A stretch of 64,000 nucleotides of DNA. Origin: Woeseiaceae bacterium (GTDB lineage Bacteria > Pseudomonadota > Gammaproteobacteria > Steroidobacterales > Woeseiaceae). The translations under genes and the position numbers were made by a program. Where the stretch lies: assembly GCA_028280615.1 (NCBI GenBank), contig JANQLK010000011.1:1-64000 (forward strand), in the 5' to 3' direction. Each line of letters begins with the position of its first letter. Positions within the stretch are counted from its first letter, which is position 1. The notes under the pieces were generated by a model. The model was given only the letters and a program-made list of their open reading frames with translations, had not been told where the DNA came from and did no database searches. Of this stretch, positions 51,614-61,407 are shown piece after piece.

Positions 51614-52356
51614 TCGGCCGGCTCGCCGCGTGCGGTCAGCATGAGCTGCTTCATCTCGCGCACGGCCGTCGACAGGCCGTCGAACACGGCGCGCGCCACG
51701 ATCGCATGACCGATGTTCAGTTCATCGATCTGGGGGATTTCGGCGATCGGCGCGACGTTGCCATAGTGCAGGCCGTGGCCCGCGTTGACGACGAGGCCGA
51801 GCCCGGCACCGTACTCGGCGGCCGCGCGGATTCGTTCGAGCTCGAGCGCCTGCTCATCGCCACCGGCGTCGGCGTAGCCGCCCGTGTGCAGCTCGACGAC
51901 CGGGGCACCGGCCGCGACCGCCCCGTCGAGCTGCCTCGAATCGGGGTCTATGAACAGTGAGACGCGGATGCCGGCCTCGCCGAGTTTCCTGCACGCCGCC
52001 GCTACGTCGTCGATACGCCCGGCGACGTCGAGCCCGCCCTCCGTGGTCAGCTCCTCGCGTTTCTCGGGCACGAGGCAGACGTCGCGCGGCGCGGTCTCGA
52101 CGGCGATGTCGAGCATCTCGTCGGTGACGGCGCACTCCAGGTTCATGTGCGTCCTGAGCTGGTCCGCAATCTCGGCCAGGTCGTGATCCTGGATGTGCCT
52201 GCGGTCTTCCCGGAGATGGACCGTGATGCTGTCCGCGCCGGCCGTCTCGGCCAGCCGGACCGCATCCGCCGGGCGCGGATACGGCGTGCCGCGCGCCTGC
52301 CTTATGGTCGCCACGTGATCGATATTGACGCCGAGCTTGATCGGTCCGCTGTTCAT
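51610..52356 (-). CDS. pdxJ: Pyridoxine 5'-phosphate synthase
   Basis: PdxJ condenses 3-amino-2-oxopropyl phosphate with deoxyxylulose phosphate to form PNP, a vitamin B6 precursor. The 248-residue product starts [29 protein letters not shown] and has [36 protein letters not shown] and [12 protein letters not shown], all canonical. A GTG four codons upstream is possible. It is 34 bases after recO. Confidence 0.96.
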   Translation of the reverse strand: MNSGPIKLGVNIDHVATIRQARGTPYPRPADAVRLAETAGADSITVHLREDRRHIQDHDLAEIADQLRTHMNLECAVTDEMLDIAVETAPRDVCLVPEKREELTTEGGLDVAGRIDDVAAACRKLGEAGIRVSLFIDPDSRQLDGAVAAGAPVVELHTGGYADAGGDEQALELERIRAAAEYGAGLGLVVNAGHGLHYGNVAPIAEIPQIDELNIGHAIVARAVFDGLSTAVREMKQLMLTARGEPAE

Positions 52357-52390
52357 GCCTTGCACCACACGCCGGCGACTTCGCCGCGCC

Positions 52391-53128
52391 TCAGGAACGA
52401 CCGCTCATTTTAGCGCGACTGCGATGGAGGTCGACCAATACTTTACGGCTCTTGAGTTCCTTGCCGCCCAGCTGGTGGGCAATGACATCCCGAAGCAGGC
52501 GGCCGGCCGCGCCCAGCGTGTCGTCATCGTCGAACCGGCCCGCGCCTATCGCGAGCAGCTGTCTGCCCAGGAACACGCGCTTGCCCGCATCGCGGCGCAC
52601 ACTCACGGGCCCCTGGTCCGGACGGAAGGCATAGTGCCCTTCCGCGGCGAGTGGATCGCCGCTTACGGCATCGTGATCCAGGTTGAGCGCGTAGCCTAAG
52701 AGTCTCAAAAGCTCGATCTCGAAAGCCCGAAGGACGGGCGCCGGTGCCGGTGCACTCGCGAGAGCCGCGATCGTTTCCGCGTAGGCGTCGAAAGCCTCGG
52801 GCTGCGGATCGTGGCGGTGCAGAAAATTCAGTATCAGCTCGTTCAGGTAGTAGCCCGACAGCAGTGCGTCGCCGGTCAACGAAAGGGGACGGCCGTCGAG
52901 CTCCGCGCCGGTCAGCGTCCCGAGTTCCGTGCGCGCATGCCACGAGACTCTGAGTGGCAGGAACGGCCGCAGGATGCCCTTGAGCCGGGACTTCCGGGAA
53001 CGTGCGCCGCGTGCGACGAGCGCGAGCTTGCCATGCTCATGCGTAAACACGTCGAGCAGCAGGCTCGTGTCGCGAAACGGCCGGTGATGCAGCAGGAAGG
53101 CCGGCTGGCCGTGGACGCGGCTCGTCAT
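52391..53128 (-). CDS. recO: DNA repair protein RecO
   Basis: RecO assists RecR and RecF in loading RecA on SSB-coated DNA. The 245-residue product starts [44 protein letters not shown], the OB-fold N-terminal domain. A helical C-terminal domain ([24 protein letters not shown]) follows. The upstream 26 codons lack homology, so the ATG of MTSR is chosen. The gene is five bases from the era stop. Confidence 0.93.
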   Translation of the reverse strand: MTSRVHGQPAFLLHHRPFRDTSLLLDVFTHEHGKLALVARGARSRKSRLKGILRPFLPLRVSWHARTELGTLTGAELDGRPLSLTGDALLSGYYLNELILNFLHRHDPQPEAFDAYAETIAALASAPAPAPVLRAFEIELLRLLGYALNLDHDAVSGDPLAAEGHYAFRPDQGPVSVRRDAGKRVFLGRQLLAIGAGRFDDDDTLGAAGRLLRDVIAHQLGGKELKSRKVLVDLHRSRAKMSGRS

Positions 53129-53133
53129 GGCGC

Positions 53134-54033
53134 TCAAACCGCGTCGAAACCCAGGTTTTGCAGATCCTTGTCGCTGTTCGCCCAGTTCTCGCGAACCTTG
53201 ACCCATAGCCCGACGTGCACCGGCATGCCGAGCTGCTGCTTGAGGTCGAGCCGAGCGGCACGACCGATGGCCTTGAGCCGTGCTCCGGCCTTGCCGACGA
53301 CGATGCCCTTCTGGCTGTCGCGCTCGACCCAGATGATCGCGTCGATCTCGAGCTTGCCGTCAGACTCGGCATAGCGCTCGATCTGCACGGTCAATCCGTA
53401 CGGCAGTTCCTCGTGCAGATTGAGTGTGAGCTTTTCGCGAATCGTTTCGGCGGCGCGAAACTCGCGATTCCTGTCGGTGCGCATCTCGTCCGGGAAGAAC
53501 GGCGGCGACTCGGGCAGGAAGCCCGGCAGCGTGTCGAGCAGGCGATCGAGGTTTTGGCCCGTCTTCGCAGACGCCGGGATCAACTCGGCGAATTCGTGCC
53601 GTTCGGACATCTCGGCCAGTGCGGCCAGTACCGCCTCGCGCGGGTGCACGGTATCCACCTTGTTGAGTAATGCGATTGCCGGGGCGGACGCGCGCCGGAT
53701 GCGTTCGAGCACGTCGCCGTCTTCCGCGGTGAAACGGCCCGCCTCGGTGACGAACAGAATCACGTCGGCGTCGGCCAGCGCGCTCGCCGCGGTGCGGTTC
53801 ATGAGCTTGTTCATGGCCTTGCCGCTGCTGCGATGCAGGCCCGGTGTATCGACGAACACGATCTGACTATCCTGGTCCGAATGTACGCCGAGAATCCGGT
53901 GCCGCGTGGTCTGCGGCTTGGCCGTAACGATGCTGACCTTCTCGCCCACGAGCGCGTTGATCAGCGTGGACTTGCCGACGTTGGGCCGGCCCACGACAGC
54001 GACGAAGCCTGAGCGAAAGCCCGCGTCGTTCAT
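53134..54033 (-). CDS. era: GTPase Era
   Basis: Era is an essential GTPase that binds 16S rRNA in 30S maturation. The 299-residue product has G1 GRPNVGKST, G3 DTPGLH, G4 NKVD and a C-terminal KH domain with IVVGKAGARLKAIGRAAR. The ATG at 54033 overlaps the rnc stop; the longer frame upstream is the shadow of rnc in another frame. Length is normal. Confidence 0.97.
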   Translation of the reverse strand: MNDAGFRSGFVAVVGRPNVGKSTLINALVGEKVSIVTAKPQTTRHRILGVHSDQDSQIVFVDTPGLHRSSGKAMNKLMNRTAASALADADVILFVTEAGRFTAEDGDVLERIRRASAPAIALLNKVDTVHPREAVLAALAEMSERHEFAELIPASAKTGQNLDRLLDTLPGFLPESPPFFPDEMRTDRNREFRAAETIREKLTLNLHEELPYGLTVQIERYAESDGKLEIDAIIWVERDSQKGIVVGKAGARLKAIGRAARLDLKQQLGMPVHVGLWVKVRENWANSDKDLQNLGFDAV

Positions 54034-54713
54034 GAGCCGGCCTCCTCCAGCTCGGCCAGCATGCGCTCGGCCGCCTGCTGTTCGGCCTTGCGCCGCGATG
54101 GGCCCGCGCCATCGGTCGTGGCTTCGATTTGCGCGACCGTACAGCGCACTTCGAAGTGCTGTCGATGCGCCTTGCCGCTCACGCCAAGGAGCTCGTAGTC
54201 CGGCCGTTCGAGGCCCCTGCCCTGCAGCCACTCCTGGAGGCGCGTCTTGGGATCTCTGAGTTCGCGAGGGTCGGGTAGCGATTCGAGGCGCCCGGCATAG
54301 ACACGCTCGACGACCGCCCGCGCCGCGTCGTAGCCGGCATCGAGATACACGGCACCGAACAGCGCCTCGACGGCGTCCGCGAGTATCGAGCCGCGCCGAT
54401 GACCGCCGCTCTTCTGCTCGCCGCCGCCGAGAATGAGGTGCTGTCCCAGGTCCAGATCGCGCGCAAGCTCCGCAAGCGTCGCGTCCTTGACGAGCGACGA
54501 GCGCAGCCGGCTCAGGTCGCCCTCGTCGGCGTTCGGGATAGCACGGTAGACGTAGTCGGATATGACGAAGTCGAGGACAGCGTCGCCCAGAAACTCGAGC
54601 CGTTCGTTGCTCTGACCCGATGAGCTGCGGTGCGTCAGGGCGAGTTCGAACAGCGCTGGGTCACGGAATTCATAACTCAGCGTATCGCGCAGCCAGCGGG
54701 CCGCTTTACGCAC
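54030..54713 (-). CDS. rnc: Ribonuclease III
   Basis: RNase III cuts double-stranded RNA, including rRNA precursors. The 227-residue product has the signature NERLEFLGDAVLDFVISDY, a DAVEALFGAVYLDAG catalytic end, and a C-terminal dsRBD with KTRLQEWLQGRG and RRKAEQQAAERML. It precedes era with overlapping stop and start, the classic rnc-era operon. Confidence 0.97.
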   Translation of the reverse strand: MRKAARWLRDTLSYEFRDPALFELALTHRSSSGQSNERLEFLGDAVLDFVISDYVYRAIPNADEGDLSRLRSSLVKDATLAELARDLDLGQHLILGGGEQKSGGHRRGSILADAVEALFGAVYLDAGYDAARAVVERVYAGRLESLPDPRELRDPKTRLQEWLQGRGLERPDYELLGVSGKAHRQHFEVRCTVAQIEATTDGAGPSRRKAEQQAAERMLAELEEAGS

Positions 54714-54765
54714 GGGTCTTGCTCATCGATCGGGCGCCTGGAGGGTTCGGGGCGCCGACAGTGTA

Positions 54766-55149
54766 TCAGCGGCGCACCAATTCCTGCTTGTCGAAATGCA
54801 CCGTGAACGAGATATTCGCGATGAACGGCACCGTGTGGTCATAGGTTGCCCCGATCTGGAAGCCGCCCGAGGCCGGCGTGACCTTCACGTCCCGGTACTT
54901 GATGATGGTGATGTCCTCGACCTCGAATCGCCGCTGGATCGAACGGCGTATGTCGGCCGGCGACGCGCCCTGCGAGTCGAACTCCTGGCGAACGCCGCTG
55001 ACGACGCTCGACACCTTTGAATAGTTGAGGAAGACCGGTGTGAGTCTCAGCCCCGCGTACACGAACAGGCCGATGAACGACACGAGAATGATCATTCCGA
55101 GCGTCGTCATGCCCTGCTGGCTGCGATGCAGAGAATTGCGAACGATCAT
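54766..55149 (-). CDS. DUF4845 membrane protein
   Basis: The 127-residue product has a single N-terminal transmembrane helix (MTTLGMIILVSFIGLFVYAGLRLTPVF) and a periplasmic domain with SQGASPADIRRSIQRRFEVEDI. This is the DUF4845 family, usually encoded between lepB and rnc, as here. Function unknown; the pilin-like start (QQGMTTLGMIILV) is suggestive, but a prepilin site is not certain. Confidence 0.87.
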   Translation of the reverse strand: MIVRNSLHRSQQGMTTLGMIILVSFIGLFVYAGLRLTPVFLNYSKVSSVVSGVRQEFDSQGASPADIRRSIQRRFEVEDITIIKYRDVKVTPASGGFQIGATYDHTVPFIANISFTVHFDKQELVRR

Positions 55150-55221
55150 ACGAGTTCTTCAAGCGATACTGGAGCACTGATTATGGCAAGTATCCGGCCG
55201 AAATCAGTGACTCACAGCACA

Positions 55222-55983
55222 CTATTGGATCTTCTGGCCGATTCGTTTCCAGTCCGGCCACTCGAGGCCGTCCATGTGCATCCAGATACGCACCGCTTCG
55301 CCGACGAGATTGGTTTCCGGGATCAGGCCGACCTCCGGGTAGCGGCTGTCCGTGCTGTTGTCCCGGTTGTCGCCCATCATGAAGTAGTGGCCGTCCGGGA
55401 CGACGTATTCACCGTTGGCGCGGCCTTCCGGTACCAGGATGTTGATGTCGTGGCGCCGGCCGAACAGCTCTTCCTCGTGCAATGCGCCGCCGCGCACCCG
55501 CGGGTCGATTGGCGGTTCGACCTCGATCAGCTGGCCGTTGATCGTGAGCCGGTGCTTGTCGTAGCGAACGCGGTCGCCCGGCAGGCCGACGACGCGCTTG
55601 ATGTAATTCGTGCTCGGGTCCTTCGGTAGGCGGAACACGACGACGTCGCCGCGCTCGGGGGAGCCGGTCTCGACGACCTTGGTCTCGGTCACGGGCAATC
55701 GCAGGCCGTACGAGTACTTCTTGACGAAGATGAAGTCGCCCTGCAGCAGAGTCGGCTCCATCGAACCGGACGGGATGCGGAACGGCTCGAACACGAACGA
55801 ACGGATGACCAGGACGAACAACAGCACCGGGAAGAACGACTGGCTGTATTCGACGAGCGTCAATCGCGACTGCGATGCCTTCGCATAGCGATCCTGGCGC
55901 TGCCAGACGAACTTGTTGACCGCGACCACGACTCCCGTGAACACCGTCAACACCGTCAGTATCAATGCAAGATTAACGACCAA
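55222..55983 (-). CDS. lepB: Signal peptidase I
   Basis: LepB removes signal peptides at the inner membrane. The 253-residue product has two N-terminal hydrophobic segments, the nucleophile Ser74 in FRIPSGSMEPTLLQGD and the catalytic Lys129 in NYIKRVVGLPGDRV. The C-terminal box GDNRDNSTDSRYPEVGLIPE is present. It follows lepA by 15 bases. Confidence 0.97.
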   Translation of the reverse strand: MVVNLALILTVLTVFTGVVVAVNKFVWQRQDRYAKASQSRLTLVEYSQSFFPVLLFVLVIRSFVFEPFRIPSGSMEPTLLQGDFIFVKKYSYGLRLPVTETKVVETGSPERGDVVVFRLPKDPSTNYIKRVVGLPGDRVRYDKHRLTINGQLIEVEPPIDPRVRGGALHEEELFGRRHDINILVPEGRANGEYVVPDGHYFMMGDNRDNSTDSRYPEVGLIPETNLVGEAVRIWMHMDGLEWPDWKRIGQKIQ

Positions 55984-55998
55984 AATAACCTCAACTGC

Positions 55999-57789
55999 TT
56001 ACTTGTCTACCCGCAGCACTGCGAGAAAGGCTTCCTGCGGGATCTCGACCGACCCCACCTGTTTCATGCGCCGCTTGCCGGCCTTCTGCTTCTCGAGCAG
56101 CTTGCGCTTGCGGCTCACGTCGCCGCCGTAACACTTCGCCGTGACGTTCTTGCGCAGCGCCTTGACCGTGCTGCGGGCGATGATCTGGCCGCCGATGGCG
56201 GCCTGGATGGCAACGTCGAACATCTGCCGCGGAATCAGCTCGCGCATCTTGTCGACGAGCTCGCGCCCACGGTGGGTCGCGCTCGCACGATGCACGATGA
56301 TCGACAGCGCATCGACGCGCTCCTTGTTGATGAGCACGTCCAGGCGGACGAGATTGGCCGGCTCGAAGCGCTCGAAATGGTAGTCGAACGAGGCGAAACC
56401 GCGGCTCACCGACTTCAGGCGATCGAAGAAATCGAGCACGACCTCGGCCAGCGGCATCTCGTACTCCAGGGACACCTGGCTGCCGAGGTAGCGCATGTGC
56501 TTCTGCACGCCGCGCTTCTCGACGCACAGCTTGATCACACTACCGACGTGCTGTTCGGGCACGAGGATATTGGCGACGATGATCGGCTCGCGAAGCTCGG
56601 CGATTTCGTTGCTCGGCGGCAGTTTCGAGGGATTGTCGACGTAGGTTTCCTCTCCAGTGTTGTCCACGACCTCGTAGACGACGGTTGGCGCCGTCGTGAT
56701 GAGCTCCAGGTCGTACTCGCGCTCGAGCCGCTCCTGCACGATTTCCATGTGCAGCATCCCGAGGAATCCACAGCGGAAGCCGAAGCCGAGCGCCGCCGAG
56801 GACTCGGGTTCGAAGTGCAGCGCCGCATCGTTCAGGCGCAGCTTTTTGAGCGCCTCGCGAAAGTTCTCATAGTCGTCCGAACTGATCGGGAACATGCCGG
56901 CGAAGACGCGCGGCTGCACCTGCTTGAATCCCGGCAGCGGCTGTGCACAGGGATTCCGGCTCAGTGTCAGCGTGTCGCCGACGGGCGCGCCGTAAATGTC
57001 CTTGATCGCCGCGATGACGAAGCCGACCTCACCCGTCTCGAGTGCCTCGCGGTCGCTCATCTTTGGCGTGAAGCTGCCAACCCGATCCGCGTTGTAGCTA
57101 TCGCCGGTTGACATGACCGTAAACTTGGCGCCCCTGGGCAGACGCCCGTTGACGACCCGGACCAGCGACACCACGCCGACGTAGTTGTCGAACCAGGAGT
57201 CGATGATCAACGCCTGCAGCGGCCCGTCCGGATCGCCCGCCGGTGCCGGGATGCGGCTGACCAGCGACTCCAGCAGCTCGGGCACGCCGGCGCCGGTCTT
57301 GGCGCTGACGTGTACGGCGTCGCTCGCGTCGATGCCGATGACGTCCTCGATCTCGGCCCGAACGCGCTCGGGCTCGGCGGCCGGCAAGTCGATCTTGTTC
57401 AACACCGGCACGACCTCGAGCCCCATGTCGATTGCCGTGATGCAGTTGGCCACGCTTTGCGCCTCGACGCCCTGCGCCGCGTCGACGACCAGGAGCGCGC
57501 CCTCGCAGGCCGCAAGCGACCGCGACACTTCGTACGAGAAGTCGACGTGACCGGGCGTATCGATGAAGTTGAGCTGGAATTTCTCGCCCGCCGCCGACGT
57601 GTAGTCGAGTGAGACGCTCTGCGCCTTGATCGTGATCCCGCGTTCGCGCTCGAGGTCCATCGAATCGAGCACCTGCTCGGCCATCTCCCGCTCGGAAAGA
57701 CCGCCGCACAGCTGGATGAAGCGATCGGCCAGCGTCGACTTGCCGTGGTCGATGTGGGCGATGATCGAGAAGTTGCGTATTTGCTGCAT
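55999..57789 (-). CDS. lepA: Elongation factor 4 (LepA)
   Basis: LepA is a ribosomal GTPase that can back-translocate stalled ribosomes. The 596-residue product starts [19 protein letters not shown], with G1 in [16 protein letters not shown] and NKIDLPA, then the LepA-specific C-terminal domain ending [44 protein letters not shown]. The 35 in-frame codons upstream lack homology. It is followed closely by lepB. Confidence 0.97.
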   Translation of the reverse strand: MQQIRNFSIIAHIDHGKSTLADRFIQLCGGLSEREMAEQVLDSMDLERERGITIKAQSVSLDYTSAAGEKFQLNFIDTPGHVDFSYEVSRSLAACEGALLVVDAAQGVEAQSVANCITAIDMGLEVVPVLNKIDLPAAEPERVRAEIEDVIGIDASDAVHVSAKTGAGVPELLESLVSRIPAPAGDPDGPLQALIIDSWFDNYVGVVSLVRVVNGRLPRGAKFTVMSTGDSYNADRVGSFTPKMSDREALETGEVGFVIAAIKDIYGAPVGDTLTLSRNPCAQPLPGFKQVQPRVFAGMFPISSDDYENFREALKKLRLNDAALHFEPESSAALGFGFRCGFLGMLHMEIVQERLEREYDLELITTAPTVVYEVVDNTGEETYVDNPSKLPPSNEIAELREPIIVANILVPEQHVGSVIKLCVEKRGVQKHMRYLGSQVSLEYEMPLAEVVLDFFDRLKSVSRGFASFDYHFERFEPANLVRLDVLINKERVDALSIIVHRASATHRGRELVDKMRELIPRQMFDVAIQAAIGGQIIARSTVKALRKNVTAKCYGGDVSRKRKLLEKQKAGKRRMKQVGSVEIPQEAFLAVLRVDK

Positions 57790-57827
57790 GCTGAGGGGGC
57801 GCTCGGGAACCGGCGAAGTATACCGGT

Positions 57828-58076
57828 TTATTCGCCGTCCGCGAGCCGTGCCAGCGCACGGCTCACGGCGTCGGAATCGAGCTTGAATTCGCACAGCAGC
57901 TCGCCGTCGAACTCGACGACAGGCACGCGGACATCGTACGTCCGGCGCCAGTCGTCGCGGCTGTCGATATCGTGGACGCGGACCTCCGCTCGCCGGTTGA
58001 CGAGTTCGAGCAGCTGCTCGACGAGTACCTCGCAGAGATGACAGCCCTGGCGGCTATATACGTCAAACACGGCCAT
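57828..58076 (-). CDS. Glutaredoxin-like (DUF836) protein
   Basis: The 82-residue product is a thioredoxin-fold protein: [13 protein letters not shown] with Cys12 and Cys15, and a cis-proline region [18 protein letters not shown]. Small proteins of this type are common between rseC and lepA in gammaproteobacteria. The redox partner is not known. It lies six bases after rseC. Confidence 0.88.
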   Translation of the reverse strand: MAVFDVYSRQGCHLCEVLVEQLLELVNRRAEVRVHDIDSRDDWRRTYDVRVPVVEFDGELLCEFKLDSDAVSRALARLADGE

Positions 58077-58082
58077 GGGCTT

Positions 58083-58535
58083 TCAGACCCCGGCGTCGAT
58101 GCGAGCGAGCACTACCGGCCGAAAGCGGGACACGCAGCGTGTCGAACCGAGCCGGCGGCTGGCGAGAATCGCCGCAAGCACGAGTCCGCCGGCCGCGCCG
58201 GCCGCTGCCACGGCATCACCCGTCCACGGACCCAGTGAGGCCAGCAGGCCGCCAGCCACCGCGCCGGCGAGCGGCCATCCGTACACGATCGACGCGGCCG
58301 GCAGCAGCGCGCGATCGGCGAGCTCGAACGCCACCGTGTCGCCCGCGGCGATGTGTAGTGTGTCAGGGACCGTCGCTTCGATGCGGCGCGAATCGCCGCT
58401 TGCGAACACGCCGGCACCGCAGCCTTTGCCGGCCGCACAGCGCGCGCACGCGAGGGGGGCGTCGACATGAATGACAGCGAGGCGTCCATCGCCGTCCGTC
58501 GCGACCTCGATGACCCTTCCCTTGGGACTCTCCAC
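58083..58535 (-). CDS. rseC: RseC/MucC family sigma-E regulatory membrane protein
   Basis: The 150-residue product (GTG start, VESPKGRVIEVA) has a cysteine cluster CARCAAGKGCGAG. Two hydrophobic segments follow (LLPAASIVYGWPLAGAVAGGLLA and AVAAAGAAGGLVLAAILA). This is the RseC/MucC pattern, a positive modulator of sigma-E and a factor in Fe-S or thiamine metabolism. The GTG at 58535 is the most likely start, 17 bases after the rseB stop; a longer frame runs into rseB without homology. Short basic C-terminal tail. Confidence 0.9.
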   Translation of the reverse strand: MESPKGRVIEVATDGDGRLAVIHVDAPLACARCAAGKGCGAGVFASGDSRRIEATVPDTLHIAAGDTVAFELADRALLPAASIVYGWPLAGAVAGGLLASLGPWTGDAVAAAGAAGGLVLAAILASRRLGSTRCVSRFRPVVLARIDAGV

Positions 58536-58552
58536 GCCGGTGTCCTGTCCGG

Positions 58553-59530
58553 CTACTTCGGGCGCATGGACGACGCGATTTGTTCGACGGTCGTTTCCGG
58601 CACGCCGCCAATAGCCGTGACGCGGTGATCCTCGATCACCGTGCTGTAAGCGTTCGAGCTGCCGACGCTGGATCGCTCGCGCACGGACTTGCCCGCATCG
58701 CGATCGATGAATACCGAGACGCTGGCGACGCCGTCGCTGAACAACATGTGGATCACGGGCTGCTCGTTGCCCGGCATGACTTCCTCCTGCGTCGAGACGA
58801 GGCGGAAGCCGTTCGGCAGATCGTCGCTCTGCCACGACGCTTCGACGGTCGGCGTTACCTGTCTGGCAGGTTCGGCATACCACTTGAAACTGTGCGTGCT
58901 GTAGGTGGGCTTCAGTGCGCCGGAAACGATCGCACCGTCGAAGCGTATGTCGGCGAACTTGACCTGCTCGAGCGTCGTCCCGTCGGTGTCGATCAGGCGC
59001 GACTGCAGCGGGAAGCCGGTTTCACGGTCCAGCCACACGCGGTGCCCGAAACGAAACTCGTCGTGCGGCCGAATGGCAAGCATCACAGTCGTGCGGCCGG
59101 CCACGCGCTCCTCGCGAACGATCGACACGTCGTACTCGCTGCCGATCTGAATGTTGCTGGACGGCAGGGTCGAAAACAGCGTGCCATGGTCGTTCCACTC
59201 TTCGACGAGCACCGACTTGCGCTCGGGGAGAACGACGTGCACCTCGCTGCCGTTACGAATGATCTCGAGTCCGTCACCCTCCTGAGCGAGGAGGCGCTCG
59301 CGGACGACTCCGTCCGAGACCGTATGAGCAACGCGCAGGACCTCTTCCTTGCCCGCCGACTCGCGAATTACCGTGCCTTCATAACTCGCCGACTGCACGG
59401 CCGATGCCATACGTGCAAGCAGCTTTGCAGGGTCGATGTCGTTGGCTGAGGCGGTTTGCGGCTGGAGAGACGAGAGACCACACACGAGGGCGAGCGTTGC
59501 CGCGGCCCGCCTGTGCCCCCCGGGGGTCAT
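58553..59530 (-). CDS. rseB: Sigma-E regulatory protein RseB/MucB
   Basis: RseB binds the periplasmic domain of RseA and senses LPS intermediates and mislocalised lipoproteins. The 325-residue product has a signal peptide (AATLALVCGLSSLQPQTASA), then SYEGTVIRESAGKEEVLRVAHTVSDGVVRERLLAQEG, typical of MucB. The C-terminal domain ends near GGVPETTVEQIASSM. The start overlaps the rseA stop (ATGA). Confidence 0.94.
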   Translation of the reverse strand: MTPGGHRRAAATLALVCGLSSLQPQTASANDIDPAKLLARMASAVQSASYEGTVIRESAGKEEVLRVAHTVSDGVVRERLLAQEGDGLEIIRNGSEVHVVLPERKSVLVEEWNDHGTLFSTLPSSNIQIGSEYDVSIVREERVAGRTTVMLAIRPHDEFRFGHRVWLDRETGFPLQSRLIDTDGTTLEQVKFADIRFDGAIVSGALKPTYSTHSFKWYAEPARQVTPTVEASWQSDDLPNGFRLVSTQEEVMPGNEQPVIHMLFSDGVASVSVFIDRDAGKSVRERSSVGSSNAYSTVIEDHRVTAIGGVPETTVEQIASSMRPK

Positions 59531-60162
59531 TCGGCGGCGGCGCCCGGGCGAGGCAGAGCCTCGTCGTTTTCGGACAGCGGGTCTTGTTCGGCGGCATCGT
59601 CTTCCGCCGCGCCGTCGACGGCCGGGATCTCGACGAAGTCGCCGTTTGCGGGCACCGGCGCATCGACGTTGCGCAGGCGATCGGCAATCGCCACGGCGCC
59701 GCGCTCGGCTTCGGCGATGTCGCCGTGGCTCTGCCGGTACTGGTCGAGCAGAGTGTCGGGGCCGGGCTGGGTGATCGCCACCGAGGGCTGGTCGCCGGCG
59801 TCGGTGGGAACCTCGGGCGTCGCGAACTGGCGGAAGCCGAACAGCGCCACGACGGCGACCGTCGCCGCGACCGCGAAGCCGGCCAGCGGCCGGGCGAATG
59901 CCGGCGTCACGGGCGTATCATCAGCCATGTCGGCGGCAAACTCGCTGTCGTCGAGCGATGCAGCGATCCGCTCCCGCAACGTGTCCACACCGGCGAAACT
60001 CGGCTCACCGCGCATAACGCGGCCGAATACCAGGTATTCCGAAACCTGCTGCCTGAGTTGCTCGTCCTGGCTCAATCTGCGTAGCAGGAGCTCGGACTCG
60101 TTGTCCGGCAACTCGCCATCGACGAAAGCCGACAGTTGCATCTTTATCGCTTCGTTCATCAC
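59527..60162 (-). CDS. rseA: Anti-sigma-E factor RseA/MucA
   Basis: RseA holds sigma-E at the membrane until cut by DegS and RseP. The 211-residue product has the cytoplasmic sigma-binding domain (MQLSAFVDGELPDNESELLLRRL), one transmembrane helix (PLAGFAVAATVAVVALFGF, about 96-114), and an acidic periplasmic domain rich in Gln, Pro and Asp. It starts 43 bases after rpoE. Confidence 0.92.
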   Translation of the reverse strand: MMNEAIKMQLSAFVDGELPDNESELLLRRLSQDEQLRQQVSEYLVFGRVMRGEPSFAGVDTLRERIAASLDDSEFAADMADDTPVTPAFARPLAGFAVAATVAVVALFGFRQFATPEVPTDAGDQPSVAITQPGPDTLLDQYRQSHGDIAEAERGAVAIADRLRNVDAPVPANGDFVEIPAVDGAAEDDAAEQDPLSENDEALPRPGAAAE

Positions 60163-60205
60163 TCACCACACCCGGGCTTCGAACCCGTGCCATCGGTCAA
60201 TTATA

Positions 60206-60781
60206 CTATCGAATCAGGCCGCCGACCTTTTTCGAAATCGCGTCTCGCGCCCTGAAAATCCTGGACCGTACGGTCCCCACAGGGCATTCCATCGTCTGGG
60301 CAATCTCTTCGTAGCTCATCCCGTCCAGTTCGCGAAGAATGATCGCCGTCCTCAGATCGTCCGGCAGACCCTGAATAGCCTTTTCGACGGTCTCCTTGAG
60401 CTCCTTGCTCATCGACACGGCCTCCGGCGTGTCGGTGTCCTTGAGTTTCGCGTGCAGGTCGTACTGTTCCGGGTCCTGCAGGTCCAACTCGATGTCCATC
60501 GGGCGGCGCCGCTGCGCAGCCAGGTGGTTTTTCGCGGTGTTCACAGCGATCCGGTAAAGCCACGTATAGAACGCGCTGTCGCCGCGAAACCGCGGTAACG
60601 CCCGGTAGGCCTTGATGAAGGCTTCCTGCGTTATGTCCAGCGCCTGTTCCGGGTCGCGGACGTAACGCATGACGAGGTTGACGATCTTGTGCTGGTACTT
60701 GAGCACCAGCATGTCGAACGCCCCCTTGTCGCCCTTTTGAACCCGCCTGACGAGCGTTTTATCCGTCGACTCATTCGACAT
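60206..60781 (-). CDS. rpoE: RNA polymerase sigma factor RpoE (AlgU)
   Basis: RpoE directs transcription of the envelope stress regulon. The 191-residue product starts MSNESTDKTLVRRVQKGDKGAF, the ECF region 2 start; RDPEQALDITQEAFIKAYRAL and FYTWLYRIAVNTAKNHL complete it. Region 4 carries LDGMSYEEIAQTMECPVGTVRSRIFRARDAI. An ATG 16 codons upstream is possible, but a sigma-E promoter's -10 overlaps it, so the shorter start is preferred. The operon rpoE-rseA-rseB-rseC is complete. Confidence 0.96.
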   Translation of the reverse strand: MSNESTDKTLVRRVQKGDKGAFDMLVLKYQHKIVNLVMRYVRDPEQALDITQEAFIKAYRALPRFRGDSAFYTWLYRIAVNTAKNHLAAQRRRPMDIELDLQDPEQYDLHAKLKDTDTPEAVSMSKELKETVEKAIQGLPDDLRTAIILRELDGMSYEEIAQTMECPVGTVRSRIFRARDAISKKVGGLIR

Positions 60782-60827
60782 CCGCGCTCGCCCGCCGGAA
60801 TCCCTGGCGTTGCCGTTCGTTGCCGTC

Positions 60828-60854
60828 ATAGACCGGCCGAAGGGTCGAAAGTTC
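60828..60854 (-). promoter_or_regulatory. Candidate sigma-E autoregulatory promoter of rpoE
   Basis: On the minus strand a GAACTT -35 (60849-60854) is separated by exactly 16 bases from TCTAT (60828-60832). This matches the sigma-E/AlgU pattern GAACTT-N16-TCTGA with all six -35 bases and three of five -10 bases. Transcription would begin around 60822, about 40 bases before the rpoE ATG. Autoregulation is known in E. coli and Pseudomonas. Confidence 0.7.
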
Positions 60855-60954
60855 TGTTGTTTGGTGCGAATTCATGGCTTTTCCAGGGCCTTTTCGACGG
60901 CCGGGGGCCGCTCGGGCGCAGAGCTCTCCCGCGCGCCCGACGCTGACGCGGATG

Positions 60955-61407
60955 TTAGCACGCGGACAGGTGCCGGCAAATGACCTGCAGGCGCCGCCAC
61001 TCCTTGTTTTTCAAGCGTTTATCGCATTCAGGTGGGTACAGCACGAGTTCGCCCCAGCGCCCCCGGCCCGAACTCCGGAAACGCAGCCAGGCCATCCGCG
61101 GGTAGACCGTCGTACCGGCCGTCAAACGGGTCACGAACGACCGACCGCCGCCCGTCAGGACCCGGACGCTGCCGTCGCAGCCGATTTCGTAGCCGCGTGC
61201 GAGCGCCGAATGTCGCCGGTGGCGAAGAATCCCCACAACCGAGAGCAACAGCCAGGCGGCCCAGAGGCCGGCCCTCAGGGACCAGCCGACCGGCAGCATA
61301 CCGAGCGACAAGAGGCCAAGAGCAGCGAGGCAGACGCCGAGGCCCACAACGGTACGGCGGCCGCGTTTTTCAGGTGTGATCCTGGCTGAGTACATGCCGG
61401 ACGACAT
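60955..61407 (-). CDS. ygfX: YgfX-like membrane protein
   Basis: The 150-residue product has two transmembrane segments (VVGLGVCLAALGLLSLGML and AGLWAAWLLLSVVGIL) and a soluble C-terminal domain with YEIGCDGSVRV, TAGTTVYPRMAWLRFR and WGELVLYPPECD. This is the YgfX (CptA) layout, long linked to sdhE (ygfY), whose 3' end it overlaps by 38 bases. YgfX was reported to inhibit cell division proteins in E. coli. Functional assignment by homology and neighbourhood. Confidence 0.83.
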   Translation of the reverse strand: MSSGMYSARITPEKRGRRTVVGLGVCLAALGLLSLGMLPVGWSLRAGLWAAWLLLSVVGILRHRRHSALARGYEIGCDGSVRVLTGGGRSFVTRLTAGTTVYPRMAWLRFRSSGRGRWGELVLYPPECDKRLKNKEWRRLQVICRHLSAC

